Notes under the pieces: generated by a model
Told to the model about the DNA's origin: nothing
Databases searched by the model: none
The model's input: only the letters and a program-made list of their open reading frames with translations
DNA from: UBA3839 sp902776985
Lineage (GTDB): Bacteria > Bacteroidota > Bacteroidia > Bacteroidales > Bacteroidaceae
Direction: 5' to 3'
Length of the DNA stretch: 64,000 bases
NCBI GenBank assembly: GCA_902776985.1
Contig: CACYSD010000009.1
Span: 1-64,000 of the forward strand
Program-made: the position numbers and the translations under genes
In this document: positions 1 through 8,507 of the stretch, one piece after another
Layout: each line of letters starts with the position of its first letter
Numbering within the stretch: the stretch's first letter is position 1

Positions 1-52
1 CCTGCGAGGGAGGGGATGGTTTGATGCCATCAGGGACAAAACAATCATTGAA

Positions 53-623
53 ATCCTTGACTGAAACAGCGCACTACGTGCTATGATTAAATGATTAAAA
101 TGATTAAAACGATTAAATCTTATAAATCCTCGTAATCTTTGTAATCTTATAAATCTTAGTGCGGAGCACGATGTTGAATAAAAACTTGGAATCCTTGACA
201 GAAACAGCGCACTACGTGCTATGATTAAAATGATTAAAACGATTAAATCTTATAAATCTTCGTAATCTTTGTAATCTTATTAATCTTAGTGCGAAGCACG
301 ATGTTGAACAAAAAACTTGGAAATCCTTGGAATCCTTGACAGAAACAGCGCACTACGTGCTATGATTAAATGATTAAAATGATTAAATGATTAAATCTTA
401 TAAATCCTCGTAATCTTAGTGCGAAGCACGATGTTGAAAAAAAACAATCATTGGAATCCTTGACAGAAACAGCGCACTACGTGCTATGATTAAATGATTA
501 AAATGATTAAATGATTAATCTTATAAATCTTTGTAATCTTTGTAATCTTATTAATCTTATTAATCTTAGTGCGGAGCACGATGTTGATAAAAAAAAACAA
601 TCCTTAAAATCCTTGACAAAACA
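53..623. repeat. Four tandem hairpin-ended AT-rich repeats plus a partial fifth
   Basis: Units start at about 53, 191, 332 and 456, each with ATCCTTGAC, and a partial fifth starts at 609. Spacing is 138, 141, 124 and 153 bases. Each unit reads GCAC-TAC-GTGC, then several GATTAAA-type heptamers, then several TAATCTT-type heptamers, then GTGC-GAA or GTGC-GGA and GCAC. The two ends are small hairpins and also pair with each other, and the heptamer arms are roughly complementary, so a whole unit can fold into one long hairpin. Length variation comes from heptamer number. No protein-coding potential is seen. Positions 1-52 hold nothing I recognise. Confidence 0.85.
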
Positions 624-800
624 ATGAAGAAGCAGAATTTGATTGAGCTGGCAGTGAAGATGATAGTAGCTGCGCTCACAGCATTCCTGACCGCAATCAC
701 CACCCACTGTAAACTTAAATACAACAAAGGCGCTGCTATGATTAGCAACGCCTTTGTTACTTCTGCTGCAATTGGTAAAGGTAGGCCTTGGTTTGTGTAG
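624..800 (+). CDS. Smalltalk-like microprotein with an unusual C-terminal extension
   Basis: A 58-residue reading frame starting MKKQNLIELAVKMIVAALTA and reaching a Thr-Thr-His-Cys at residues 26-29. The first 29 residues match the smalltalk microprotein pattern known in Bacteroidales: a short basic start, one hydrophobic helix rich in LTA, and a Cys near the end. From memory, those proteins normally stop at about 30 residues. Here the frame continues 29 more residues, straight through a strong terminator hairpin at 723-758, and stops at a TAG inside remnant sequence. Either the native stop was lost or the protein is longer in this strain. The usual companions (an HU-like protein and an amidase) are not seen in the 600 bases upstream, which are repeats. 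Function is unknown. Family assignment rests on pattern recognition only. Confidence 0.5.
   Translation: MKKQNLIELAVKMIVAALTAFLTAITTHCKLKYNKGAAMISNAFVTSAAIGKGRPWFV
723..758 (+). terminator. Intrinsic terminator hairpin inside the end of the smalltalk-like frame
   Basis: AACAAAGGCG and CGCCTTTGTT form a perfect 10-bp stem around a 16-base loop. It would terminate transcription of the microprotein gene, yet lies within its reading frame. It could also act on the minus strand. Confidence 0.7.
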
Positions 801-870
801 GCTTCAAACCTATTAAGGCTGCCAACTCAGCTGTCCGACAGTATCCTTTTTCTTTAAGATAAGCCAAAAT
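757..870 (-). pseudogene. C-terminal fragment of a winged-helix (ATP-binding/Fic-type regulator) gene
   Basis: On the minus strand, 37 codons plus a TAA read ILAYLKEKGYCRTAELAAL and then a recognition-helix-like IGLKPTQTKAYLYQLQQK before the stop. This resembles the C-terminal helix-turn-helix of AlbA-type ATP-binding regulators or similar winged-helix proteins in Bacteroidales. The codon just upstream in frame is a stop and no start or domain precedes it, so only a tail is left. It suggests that an accessory gene was lost here. The exact parent family is uncertain. Confidence 0.5.
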
Positions 871-960
871 TTACGTCGGCTTATCGTCGGTCAGCACACG
901 CATTGAATGTCAATGCCAAGATGGTCAAGGCCATCAGTGCCGAGATTTTTTCATTGTGGT

Positions 961-2352
961 TTATGAGTTTATATTTACTAATTCTTTCTCGAGTTGTTCG
1001 AGGCTTTTGCCTTTGGTTTCGGGGCAGCGGCGGCGGAAGTAGATGAATCCGCCAAGGCAGATGAGGGCGTAGAGCCAGAACTGTCCGCTTGCCCCCAGCC
1101 ATGAGTGGATGATGGGAAAAAGGAAAGTGAAGGTGCTACTGCCTACCCAAAGGGCGAAGGTACAAGTTGCCATTGCCACACCTCTGATATGGTTTGGGAA
1201 TATCTCTGAAAGGAGTACCCAGGTGATGGGTGCGAGCGACATGGCGTAGCAGGCTATGGCTGAAAGTACCAATGCCACTATCACTGCTCCAGGAAGTGCG
1301 AAATGGTAGCAGAAACCGAGAACGAGGTAGATGCATGCCAGTCCGCAGGAACCGATGAGCATGAGCGAACGGCGTCCGAGTCGGTCGACGCTGAAGATGG
1401 CAACGAAGGTGAAGACGACATTGACTATGCCTGTGAGCACGATATTGAAGAACATGTTGTTGACATCGAAGCCAGCCGACTTGAACACTTCCTCTGCATA
1501 GTTGAAAATGCCGTTGGTGCCGCACCACTGCTGGAAGACTGCGATGAAGAGTCCCAGGAGCAGCACTTTGGAGTAACGGTGGGAGAAGAGTTCTTTCAAT
1601 CCGTAGTGACGATGCTTGGATTCTGTCTTCAGACTCTTTTCGATATTGCTTATTTCCTCTTTTGCATACTCAAGACCGCCCACGAGCCGCAGGTTCTGCT
1701 CTGCCTGATACTTCATGCCTTTCATCATCTGCCAACGGGGACTCTCAGGAATCACAGACGAGAGAACAAGGAAGAGAGCTGCCGGAACGGTCTCTGCCCA
1801 GAACATCCAGCGCCAGCCCATCTGTCCGTTCCACGAAGCGAGTATATCGGCATTGGTGAAGTCATGCGGCACTTCCTCTGCCAGCAGGAAATTGACGAAC
1901 TGAGCGGCAAGTATTCCGAGCACGATGGTCATCTGATTGAGTGTGACGAGTTTGCCACGCATCCGGGTTGGTGCAATCTCGGCAATGTACATAGGTGAGA
2001 GGGCTGAAGCGACACCTATGCCTATGCCGCCCACAAAACGAGCGACATTGAACATCCAGAAATCGTTGAACAGTCCGGTGGCAATGGCAGAAACTGTGAA
2101 CAGCACGGCAGAAAGAGTCAGCAGGCGTTTGCGTCCGTACTTGTCGGCCATAGCTCCAGCCGTCATCGCTCCGAATAGGCATCCTATCAAAGCCGTGGTC
2201 ATGGCAAGTCCCGACATCACAGCATCGTCGGTTATGCCGAAATAGACTTCATAGAATGGTTTTGCACCGCCAATCACCACCCAGTCATAGCCGAAGAGGA
2301 GTCCTCCCATCGCGCTGACTATGCAAATAAAAAATATAAATCCTTTGTTCAT
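961..2352 (-). CDS. MFS sugar porter (xylose/hexose:H+ symporter type)
   Basis: A 463-residue, 12-helix transporter of the sugar-porter family, which moves sugars across the inner membrane with protons. Visible signatures are GGLLFGYD in helix 1 (about 16-23), DKYGRKR between helices 2 and 3 (70-76), PESPRW after helix 6 (202-207), a QQWCGTN sugar-binding segment in helix 7 (about 274-280), DRLGRR between helices 8 and 9 (323-328), and PETKG near the end. I chose the ATG at 2352 because family members start just ahead of the first helix; an in-frame start 15 bases upstream adds only five residues. It is divergent from the DUF5107/TPR gene, which suggests a shared sugar-uptake role. The substrate cannot be told from sequence; xylose, arabinose, glucose and galactose are all possible. 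Confidence 0.88.
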   Translation of the reverse strand: MNKGFIFFICIVSAMGGLLFGYDWVVIGGAKPFYEVYFGITDDAVMSGLAMTTALIGCLFGAMTAGAMADKYGRKRLLTLSAVLFTVSAIATGLFNDFWMFNVARFVGGIGIGVASALSPMYIAEIAPTRMRGKLVTLNQMTIVLGILAAQFVNFLLAEEVPHDFTNADILASWNGQMGWRWMFWAETVPAALFLVLSSVIPESPRWQMMKGMKYQAEQNLRLVGGLEYAKEEISNIEKSLKTESKHRHYGLKELFSHRYSKVLLLGLFIAVFQQWCGTNGIFNYAEEVFKSAGFDVNNMFFNIVLTGIVNVVFTFVAIFSVDRLGRRSLMLIGSCGLACIYLVLGFCYHFALPGAVIVALVLSAIACYAMSLAPITWVLLSEIFPNHIRGVAMATCTFALWVGSSTFTFLFPIIHSWLGASGQFWLYALICLGGFIYFRRRCPETKGKSLEQLEKELVNINS

Positions 2353-2367
2353 ATTAAAAAGACACAC

Positions 2368-2541
2368 CCCTTACCCATCACGTAATGGAGGGGAAGACCC
2401 CCTCCCAACCTCCCCCGTAATGGGGAGGAGTAGTTACCTAATTAGGAGTTAAGAAGTTATGAAGTTAAGAAGTTAAGACGATTGACAACTTTCAATTATG
2501 ACTTATGACTTATCAATTATGAATTAAAAAAGTATTTTCTG
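2368..2541. repeat. GC-rich inverted repeat and TTAAGAAGTTA repeats in the MFS leader
   Basis: Around 2375-2435 the sequence alternates CCCCTCCC-type and GGGGAGG-type blocks that can pair, followed by copies of a short GAAGTTAAGAAGTTA motif and ACTTATGACTTATCAATTATG. Similar CCCTCCC/GGGAGG blocks recur at 10420-10545 and, degraded, near 31500. The segment sits in the presumed 5' leader of the transporter mRNA. It has no coding potential. Confidence 0.6.
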
Positions 2542-2600
2542 CAAAGGTATATAAATTGTTGTAATAATTCACCATAAATCACCATAAATGACTAACTTTG
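2542..2600. promoter_or_regulatory. Divergent -7 elements for the MFS gene and the DUF5107/TPR gene
   Basis: On the minus strand TACCTTTG (2542-2549) fits the Bacteroidota -7 consensus TAnnTTTG for the transporter. On the plus strand TAACTTTG (2593-2600) fits it for the DUF5107 gene. Neither has a clear TTTG at -33. The plus-strand element lies downstream of an ATG at 2588 and so argues for the ATG at 2633 as the start of the DUF5107 gene. Confidence 0.55.
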
Positions 2601-2632
2601 CCACAGAAACTATCATTATATCTATCAAAACA

Positions 2633-5600
2633 ATGGTAAAAGCATGGAAAGAGACGGTGGTTATTCCCACATACGAGGTGGGAGCACCGGAAAAGAATCC
2701 AATTTTTCTTGAGAAAAGAGTGTATCAGGGTTCCAGTGGAGTGGTCTATCCCTATCAGGTGATAGAAAGCATGGCCGACGAGAAGGTCGATAAGGAATGG
2801 CAGGCTGTTTTTCTGGAAAACGAATATATCAAGGTGATGATTCTCCCGGAACTGGGAGGACGAGTGCAGATGGCCTACGACAAGGTGAAGCAGCGCCATT
2901 TCGTCTACTACAACCATGTAATCAAACCTGCCCTCGTAGGTTTGCTCGGTCCGTGGATCAGCGGAGGTATTGAATTCAACTGGCCTCAGCACCACCGTCC
3001 GTCTACCTACATGCCTGTGGACTGCACCATTGAGGAAAATGAGGACGGCAGCGTGACTGTATGGGTGAACGAGATGGAAAGGATGTTCCACCAGAAGGGA
3101 ATGGCGGGATTTACGCTGCGTCCAGGCTGTGCCTATCTGGAAATCAAGGGGCGTGTGTCGAACCGCACCAATCTGCCTCAGACTTTCCTGTGGTGGGCAA
3201 ACCCCGCAGTTGAGGTGAACGACGCATACCAGAGTGTGTTTCCACCCGATGTAAATGCAGTGTTTGACCACGGGAAGCGTGCCGTATCTTCTTTCCCTAT
3301 CGCCACAGGCACATACTACAAGATGGACTACTCGGCTGGAGTGGACATCTCGAACTACAAGAACATCAAAGTGCCGACCAGCTACATGGCGGTAAACTCC
3401 AAATACAACTTCGAAGGCGGCTACGAGAACGACACCCACGGAGGTATGCTCCACGTGGCAAGCCATCATCTCAGTCCTGGCAAGAAGCAATGGACATGGG
3501 GCAACGGCGACTTCGGACGCGCATGGGACAGAAATCTGACTGATGAAGCTGATGATTCTTCACTCTTAACTCTTAACTCTTCACTTAATAAAGGTTTCCG
3601 CCCCTACATCGAACTGATGGCTGGAGTGTACACGGAGAACCAGCCTGACTTCACATGGCTCATGCCTTACGAGGAAAAGCAGTTTACCCAGTACTTCATG
3701 CCTTACCGCGAACTGGGTGTGGTGAAACAGGCTTCGAAGGACTTTTTCCTGAACATAGAAAGCACAGCCGGCAAGGGTGTCCGCTTCATGGTTCAAGCCA
3801 CCTCGAAGAAAGAAGTGCGGATTGTGCTTCGCAACCGAAACGGTGAAATATATTATAATAATGTGCTGACATTGTCGCCGGAGAATATCCTTGACGAGAC
3901 TGTCGATGTGAAAGGAGCGGCTCTGAGCGACCTGATTCTGACAGTCGGCAATCTGACTTGGGAAGCCGAACCCGACGACATCCGTCCTATCCCCGACCCT
4001 GCCGAAGCAGCTCTGCCCCCTGAGGACACAAAGACCGTTGACCAGCTCTATCTGACCGGTCTGCACCTGGAACAGTACCGACACGCCACATGGTCGGCCC
4101 TCGACTACTACGAAGAAGCTCTACGAAGAGATCCACGCGACTACCGCTGCAACAGCCAGATGGGTCTGTGGTATCTGCGCCGCGGACGTTTCGACAAAGC
4201 AGAGACATATCTCCGCACAGCGGTAAAGGTGCTGCAGAAACGCAATCCGAACCCCTACGACGGCGAGCCTCTCTTCTACCTCGCACTTTGTCTGAAACTG
4301 CAAGGAAAGAATGAAGAGGCTTACAACTGGTTCTGGAAATCGACGTGGAACAAAGCCTGGGCTGATGCCGGCTATTATGAAGCTGCTTGTATCAGTATGG
4401 CTGAGCAACGCTACGAAGACGCTCTCGACGAAGTGGAACGATGTCTCATCAGCAACACCCACAACCACAAGGCTCGTGCCCTGAAGGCTGCCGTGCTTCG
4501 CAAATTGGGACGCAAGGAAGAGGCTCTCGTATGGATAAAGTCGTCATACGAAATTGATGCGTTCAACTATGGTTGCATGATGGAAGAGCACCTATTGACC
4601 GACAGCGACGAACCGCTGCAGCGCATCCACAGCCTGATGCACGGCAATATATACAACTACCACGAGCTGGCGCTTGACTATGCCCAAGCTGGATTGTGGG
4701 ATGAAGCGGCACTGTGTCTGAAGGACGTTCCTGCAAAACATCCGCTGACGGCATATTACTTAGGATGGTTTGCCGCAATGGAGAGCGACACAGACGAAGC
4801 TACCCTGTGGTTCAAGAAAGCAGAGGCTATGGATTCAAACGGCTGTCTGCCAAACCGTCTGGAGGATGTGATTGCCCTGAACTGCGCCAAGGCTTTGAAT
4901 CCTCAAGGTGCGCGTGCTCCCTACTATCTGGGTTGCCTCTACTACGACAAACGGCAGTATGACGTGGCTATGGAGAACTGGGAAATGGCTGCCAAGCTCG
5001 ACCCGCAATATCCAACCGTATGGCGCAACCTCGCCCTGGGTCTGTTTAACAAGCGCAAAGAGTCGGCAAAGGCTTTGGAATACATGGAACGTGCCTTTGC
5101 CCTGGACGAGAGTGACAGCCGTATCTTTATGGAACTGGATCAGCTGCGTAAACGTCTGAAGCAATCGCCAGAAGAACGATTCTCATATTTCGAGGAGTAT
5201 CCGCAGCTGGTAGCCCAGCGTGACGACCTGATACTGGAACGTGCAACTCTGCTCAACAGCCTCGGACGACACGAAGAAGCCAAAGAACTTATCGACAGCC
5301 ACATATTCCATCCTTGGGAAGGCGGTGAAGGAAAGGTCAGCGGACAATACCAGCTCTGCCGATTGGAAATGGCCAAGAAACTCATAGAAAAAGAGCCAGA
5401 CCAGGCTATCACCCTGTTGGAGGAATGTTTGTATTTTCCGCATAATCTGGGAGAGGGCAAACTCTACGGAGCGCAGGACAACGATTTCTACTATTATCTT
5501 GGCAAGGCATACGAGAAGAAGGGCGACATGGAAAAGGCAAAGGAGATGTGGACTCTCGGCACAGCAGGTCCTACCGAACCAGCCGCAGCGATGTACTACA

Positions 5601-5845
5601 ACGATGCAAAGCCTGAGAAAATCTACTTCGCAGCTCTGTGTTACCGCGCCCTGGGGCAGGAAGACAAAGCCAGAGGTCTGTTCTACAAACTCATCAACTA
5701 CGGCAAGAACCACCTCTTCGATACGGTTCGGATGGACTACTTCGCTGTGTCGCTACCCGACCTCCTTATCTGGGAAGGCGACTTGCAGGAAGCGAACGAA
5801 ATCCACTGCAAGAAGATGATAGAGTTAGGTAAACAAGGTATATAA
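2633..5845 (+). CDS. DUF5107 domain protein with C-terminal TPR repeats
   Basis: A 1070-residue protein with no signal peptide, so probably cytoplasmic. The first ~390 residues resemble DUF5107, a galactose-mutarotase-like beta-sandwich, with a Trp/Tyr/His-rich stretch around FLWWANPAVEVND and GGIEFNWPQHHRPS. From about residue 470 the rest is helical repeats of the TPR type (for example EEALRRDPRDYRCNSQMG and AAKLDPQYPTVWRNLALGLF). DUF5107/TPR proteins usually occur in sugar-utilisation loci, and the divergent sugar porter fits that. The biochemical activity is not known; a sugar-epimerising or sugar-binding role is inference. An intergenic-type repeat is present in frame at about 3557-3590. 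The start at 2633 follows a promoter-like element, and a shared bidirectional terminator follows the stop. Confidence 0.85.
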   Translation: MVKAWKETVVIPTYEVGAPEKNPIFLEKRVYQGSSGVVYPYQVIESMADEKVDKEWQAVFLENEYIKVMILPELGGRVQMAYDKVKQRHFVYYNHVIKPALVGLLGPWISGGIEFNWPQHHRPSTYMPVDCTIEENEDGSVTVWVNEMERMFHQKGMAGFTLRPGCAYLEIKGRVSNRTNLPQTFLWWANPAVEVNDAYQSVFPPDVNAVFDHGKRAVSSFPIATGTYYKMDYSAGVDISNYKNIKVPTSYMAVNSKYNFEGGYENDTHGGMLHVASHHLSPGKKQWTWGNGDFGRAWDRNLTDEADDSSLLTLNSSLNKGFRPYIELMAGVYTENQPDFTWLMPYEEKQFTQYFMPYRELGVVKQASKDFFLNIESTAGKGVRFMVQATSKKEVRIVLRNRNGEIYYNNVLTLSPENILDETVDVKGAALSDLILTVGNLTWEAEPDDIRPIPDPAEAALPPEDTKTVDQLYLTGLHLEQYRHATWSALDYYEEALRRDPRDYRCNSQMGLWYLRRGRFDKAETYLRTAVKVLQKRNPNPYDGEPLFYLALCLKLQGKNEEAYNWFWKSTWNKAWADAGYYEAACISMAEQRYEDALDEVERCLISNTHNHKARALKAAVLRKLGRKEEALVWIKSSYEIDAFNYGCMMEEHLLTDSDEPLQRIHSLMHGNIYNYHELALDYAQAGLWDEAALCLKDVPAKHPLTAYYLGWFAAMESDTDEATLWFKKAEAMDSNGCLPNRLEDVIALNCAKALNPQGARAPYYLGCLYYDKRQYDVAMENWEMAAKLDPQYPTVWRNLALGLFNKRKESAKALEYMERAFALDESDSRIFMELDQLRKRLKQSPEERFSYFEEYPQLVAQRDDLILERATLLNSLGRHEEAKELIDSHIFHPWEGGEGKVSGQYQLCRLEMAKKLIEKEPDQAITLLEECLYFPHNLGEGKLYGAQDNDFYYYLGKAYEKKGDMEKAKEMWTLGTAGPTEPAAAMYYNDAKPEKIYFAALCYRALGQEDKARGLFYKLINYGKNHLFDTVRMDYFAVSLPDLLIWEGDLQEANEIHCKKMIELGKQGI
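3556..3592 (+). repeat. Intergenic-type CTCTTAACTCTTCACT repeat inside a coding sequence
   Basis: The repeated words TTCACTCTTAACTC and TTAACTCTTCACTT lie in frame in the DUF5107 gene and encode a low-complexity SSLLTLNSSLNKG segment. Very similar words occur between genes at 25856-25881 and 60770-60800. Confidence 0.7.
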
Positions 5846-5878
5846 AAAAAGGGCTCCCAAATTGGGAACCCTTTTTTT
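5844..5878. terminator. Bidirectional terminator between DUF5107 gene and nqrF
   Basis: AAAAAAAGGGCTCCC and GGGAACCCTTTTTTT form a 15-bp stem with one mismatch around a 5-base loop. With A- and T-runs at both ends it can serve both convergent genes. Confidence 0.9.
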
Positions 5879-5890
5879 ATATACCTTAAT

Positions 5891-7186
5891 TTACCCACCG
5901 AAGTTGTCGAAGCGGATCATGTCGTCTTCTACACCGAGTGAGTGGAGAAGGTCGAGAACTGTCTTCGCCATCATTGGAGGTCCGCAGAGGTAGTATTCAC
6001 AGTCTTCTGGAGCCTCGTGAGCCTTGAGATAGGTATCACCCATAACAGGAGCAACGAAGCCAGGAGTGTACTTGATACCAGCTGCGTCTGCCTTTGGATC
6101 CGGACGGTCGAGAGCAAGGTGGAAGTGGAAGTTGGGGAAGTCCTTCTCCAACTGCAGGAAGTCGTCGAGGAAAGGAATTTCCTCCAGCGCACGTGCACCA
6201 TAGAAATAGTGCATAGGACGCTTACGGTCTTCATCGCTGACTCCGTTGCCCTTGAGCATGTGCATGATCTGTGCACGAAGAGGAGCCATACCGGCACCAC
6301 CACCGACCCAAATCATCTCACGTCCGCTACCATAGACTGGACGGAACTCTCCGTAAGGACCACTCATAGTTACCTTGTCGCCTGGTTTCAGACTGAAGAT
6401 GTAACTTGAAGCGATACCTGGATTTACATCCATGAAGCCTGGACCCTGATCCTTTGGCTTGAACGGAGGTGTAGCGATACGGACGTTGAGTGTGATGATA
6501 TCGCCTTCGTCAGGATAGTTGGCCATAGAGTAAGCACGAACTGTAGCTTCAGGGTTGGTACACTTGAGTGGGAAGAGACCGAACTTCTCCCAAGCAGGCA
6601 GATAAGTGTCGCCGATGAGAGACTTGTCGAAGTCCTTGTCGTAGTCGATGCAGTCGAACTGCGGAATACGGATCTGAGCGTAAGAACCTGGTTCGAAGTC
6701 CATGTGCTCGCCTGGAGGCAGAGCCACTTTGTACTCCTTGATGAAGGTGGCAACGTTCTTGTTTCCAATAACTGTGCACTCCCATTCCTTAACACCCATG
6801 ACTGATTCAGGCACCTTGATAGAGAGGTCGCCCTTAACCTTGCACTGGCAGCCAAGACGGTAGTGCTCCTTGATTTGCTTACGTGTGAAGTGTCCTTTCT
6901 CTGAGTCGAGGATTTCACCGCCACCTTCTACAACCTGGCACTTGCACTGTCCGCAAGAACCTTTACCTCCGCAGGCAGAGCTGAGGTAGATGTTGTTGGC
7001 AGCAAGTGTTGCGAGCACACTACTACCCTGCTCTACAGAAAGAGTGTCCTTTCCGTTGATAGTGAGTGTGACGTTTCCACTTGGAGAAAGATATTTCTTT
7101 GCTACGAGCAGAATAACTACCACAACGAGTATTACAACCAAGAATACCCCTATGCTAGCTAATATAAATTGTGTCATATTTTCCAT
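5891..7186 (-). CDS. nqrF: Na+-translocating NADH:quinone reductase subunit F
   Basis: NqrF takes electrons from NADH at the inner membrane and passes them through FAD and a 2Fe-2S centre into the sodium pump. The 431-residue product has one N-terminal helix (about 7-30), a ferredoxin domain with Cys72, Cys78, Cys81 and Cys113, a flavin-binding segment with RAYSMAN, and an NADH-binding GGGAGMAPLR. The end YLCGPPMM...FDNFGG is typical of the family. I chose the ATG at 7186 because AGGAG lies 8 bases upstream; an in-frame ATG at 7204 directly abuts the nqrE stop and would add six residues. Last gene of the nqr operon. Confidence 0.97.
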   Translation of the reverse strand: MENMTQFILASIGVFLVVILVVVVILLVAKKYLSPSGNVTLTINGKDTLSVEQGSSVLATLAANNIYLSSACGGKGSCGQCKCQVVEGGGEILDSEKGHFTRKQIKEHYRLGCQCKVKGDLSIKVPESVMGVKEWECTVIGNKNVATFIKEYKVALPPGEHMDFEPGSYAQIRIPQFDCIDYDKDFDKSLIGDTYLPAWEKFGLFPLKCTNPEATVRAYSMANYPDEGDIITLNVRIATPPFKPKDQGPGFMDVNPGIASSYIFSLKPGDKVTMSGPYGEFRPVYGSGREMIWVGGGAGMAPLRAQIMHMLKGNGVSDEDRKRPMHYFYGARALEEIPFLDDFLQLEKDFPNFHFHLALDRPDPKADAAGIKYTPGFVAPVMGDTYLKAHEAPEDCEYYLCGPPMMAKTVLDLLHSLGVEDDMIRFDNFGG

Positions 7187-7204
7187 TTCTGATTCTCCTT
7201 TCAT

Positions 7205-7831
7205 TTAGATTTTTAGACCAGAGAAACACATAAACGCCATTGCCATGAGACCTACGGTGATGAACGTGATACCAAGTCCCTGAAGAGGCTTTGGAACGTC
7301 ACTGTACGCCATTTTCTCACGGATAGCTGCAAGACCTACAATGGCAAGCGTCCAACCGATACCGGAACCGAGAGCATAAGCGATAGAGTCGCCGATGCCT
7401 CCGATGAACTGAGTTGATTCAGGTTCCATGTTGATGCGCTGCTGCATGAACAGAGATGCACCCATGATGGCACAGTTCACAGCGATAAGTGGAAGGAAAA
7501 TTCCGAGTGCGGCATAGAGAGACGGAGAGAAGCGTTCTACAACCATCTCTACGAGTTGCACCATACCGGCAATGACTGCGATGAAGAGTATAAATGCAAG
7601 GAAGGTGAGGTCTACTCCTGGGAGCAGGGCATCCTCAGCCAGCACTTTTGTCTGAAGCAAATAGTCTACAGGAACTGTGATGAGCAGCACGAATGTAACT
7701 GCTATACCAAGTCCGAGAGATGTCTTTACTGTCTTGGATACTGCAAGATAAGAGCACATACCCAAGAAGAAAGCGAAAATCATATTGTCCACAAAAATGG
7801 AGCGGACGAACAAACTAAAGAAATGTTCCAT
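7205..7831 (-). CDS. nqrE: Na+-translocating NADH:quinone reductase subunit E
   Basis: A 208-residue membrane subunit of the sodium-pumping NADH dehydrogenase with six predicted helices. With NqrD it forms the membrane core. Cys26 (in GMCSYLAVS) and Cys120 (in AVNCAIMG) are at the positions that hold the intramembrane iron centre in Vibrio Nqr. Length is normal. It is separated from nqrD by 26 bases and directly abuts nqrF. The inverted-topology homology with NqrD is visible in the shared Cys placement. Confidence 0.97.
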   Translation of the reverse strand: MEHFFSLFVRSIFVDNMIFAFFLGMCSYLAVSKTVKTSLGLGIAVTFVLLITVPVDYLLQTKVLAEDALLPGVDLTFLAFILFIAVIAGMVQLVEMVVERFSPSLYAALGIFLPLIAVNCAIMGASLFMQQRINMEPESTQFIGGIGDSIAYALGSGIGWTLAIVGLAAIREKMAYSDVPKPLQGLGITFITVGLMAMAFMCFSGLKI

Positions 7832-7857
7832 AATTGTTTTCTTTTTTAGTATGTGAA

Positions 7858-8493
7858 TTATTTAATATCCTTATTATATGCACGGTGTGCCCAAATTACA
7901 CAAGCAACCAGGATGAGTGCCATAGCCGGCATTGTCATCATACCGTTGTGCAGATAACCACCGCCATTGTCGAGCAACCATGTATCCGGAATAATCTGGA
8001 ATCCGAGAAGGGAACCGAAACCGAGGAATTCACGGAAGAAACCGACAATCACAAGAATCAAAGCATAGCCCAGACCGTTGCCTACACCATCGAGGAAAGA
8101 CTCCCATGGACCGTTCTGCATGGCAAAAGCCTCGAGACGTCCCATCAGAATACAGTTGGTGATGATAAGTCCGACATATACCGAGAGCTGCACACTCACA
8201 TCATAGACGTAAGCTTTAAGGATGTTGCTGACGATAGTTACGAGAGCAGCAACAACTACAAGCTGAACGATGATACGGATGCGGTTTGGAATTGTCTTGC
8301 GGATGAGCGAGATAATCACATTTGAGAAAGCTGTAATAACTGTCACAGAAAGACCCATGACAATTGCAGGCTTAAGCTGAGAAGTAACGGCAAGAGCCGA
8401 ACAGATGCCAAGAACCTGAACCGCGATTGGATTCTCCAGATTCAGCGGATTGGTGAAAGCCTGGCGATTTTCCTTTGAAAATAACTTACCCAT
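7858..8493 (-). CDS. nqrD: Na+-translocating NADH:quinone reductase subunit D
   Basis: Membrane subunit of the Nqr complex, 211 residues with six predicted helices. Cys31 (in GICSALAVT) and Cys114 (in TNCILMGR) mirror the iron-centre Cys of NqrE. I chose the ATG at 8493 because GGAGG lies 8 bases upstream and family members begin with a short charged stretch before NPLxxENP, as here. The earlier ATG at 8508 overlaps the nqrC stop codon (TAATGG) and would add five residues. The overlap suggests translational coupling to nqrC. Confidence 0.96.
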   Translation of the reverse strand: MGKLFSKENRQAFTNPLNLENPIAVQVLGICSALAVTSQLKPAIVMGLSVTVITAFSNVIISLIRKTIPNRIRIIVQLVVVAALVTIVSNILKAYVYDVSVQLSVYVGLIITNCILMGRLEAFAMQNGPWESFLDGVGNGLGYALILVIVGFFREFLGFGSLLGFQIIPDTWLLDNGGGYLHNGMMTMPAMALILVACVIWAHRAYNKDIK

Positions 8494-8507
8494 ATTCTTT
8501 TCCTCCA

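Noticed and set aside
53..623. Tandem repeats as a CRISPR array
   Set aside because: Units are 124-153 bases, the supposed spacers are not unique but share the heptamer arms, and no cas gene is present.
881..960. Small minus-strand peptide ending MALTILALTFNACADRR with a lipoprotein-like look
   Set aside because: The nearby ATGAAAAAA start is in another frame and stops after six codons; the hydrophobic frame has no good start. It may be a frameshifted remnant but cannot be supported.
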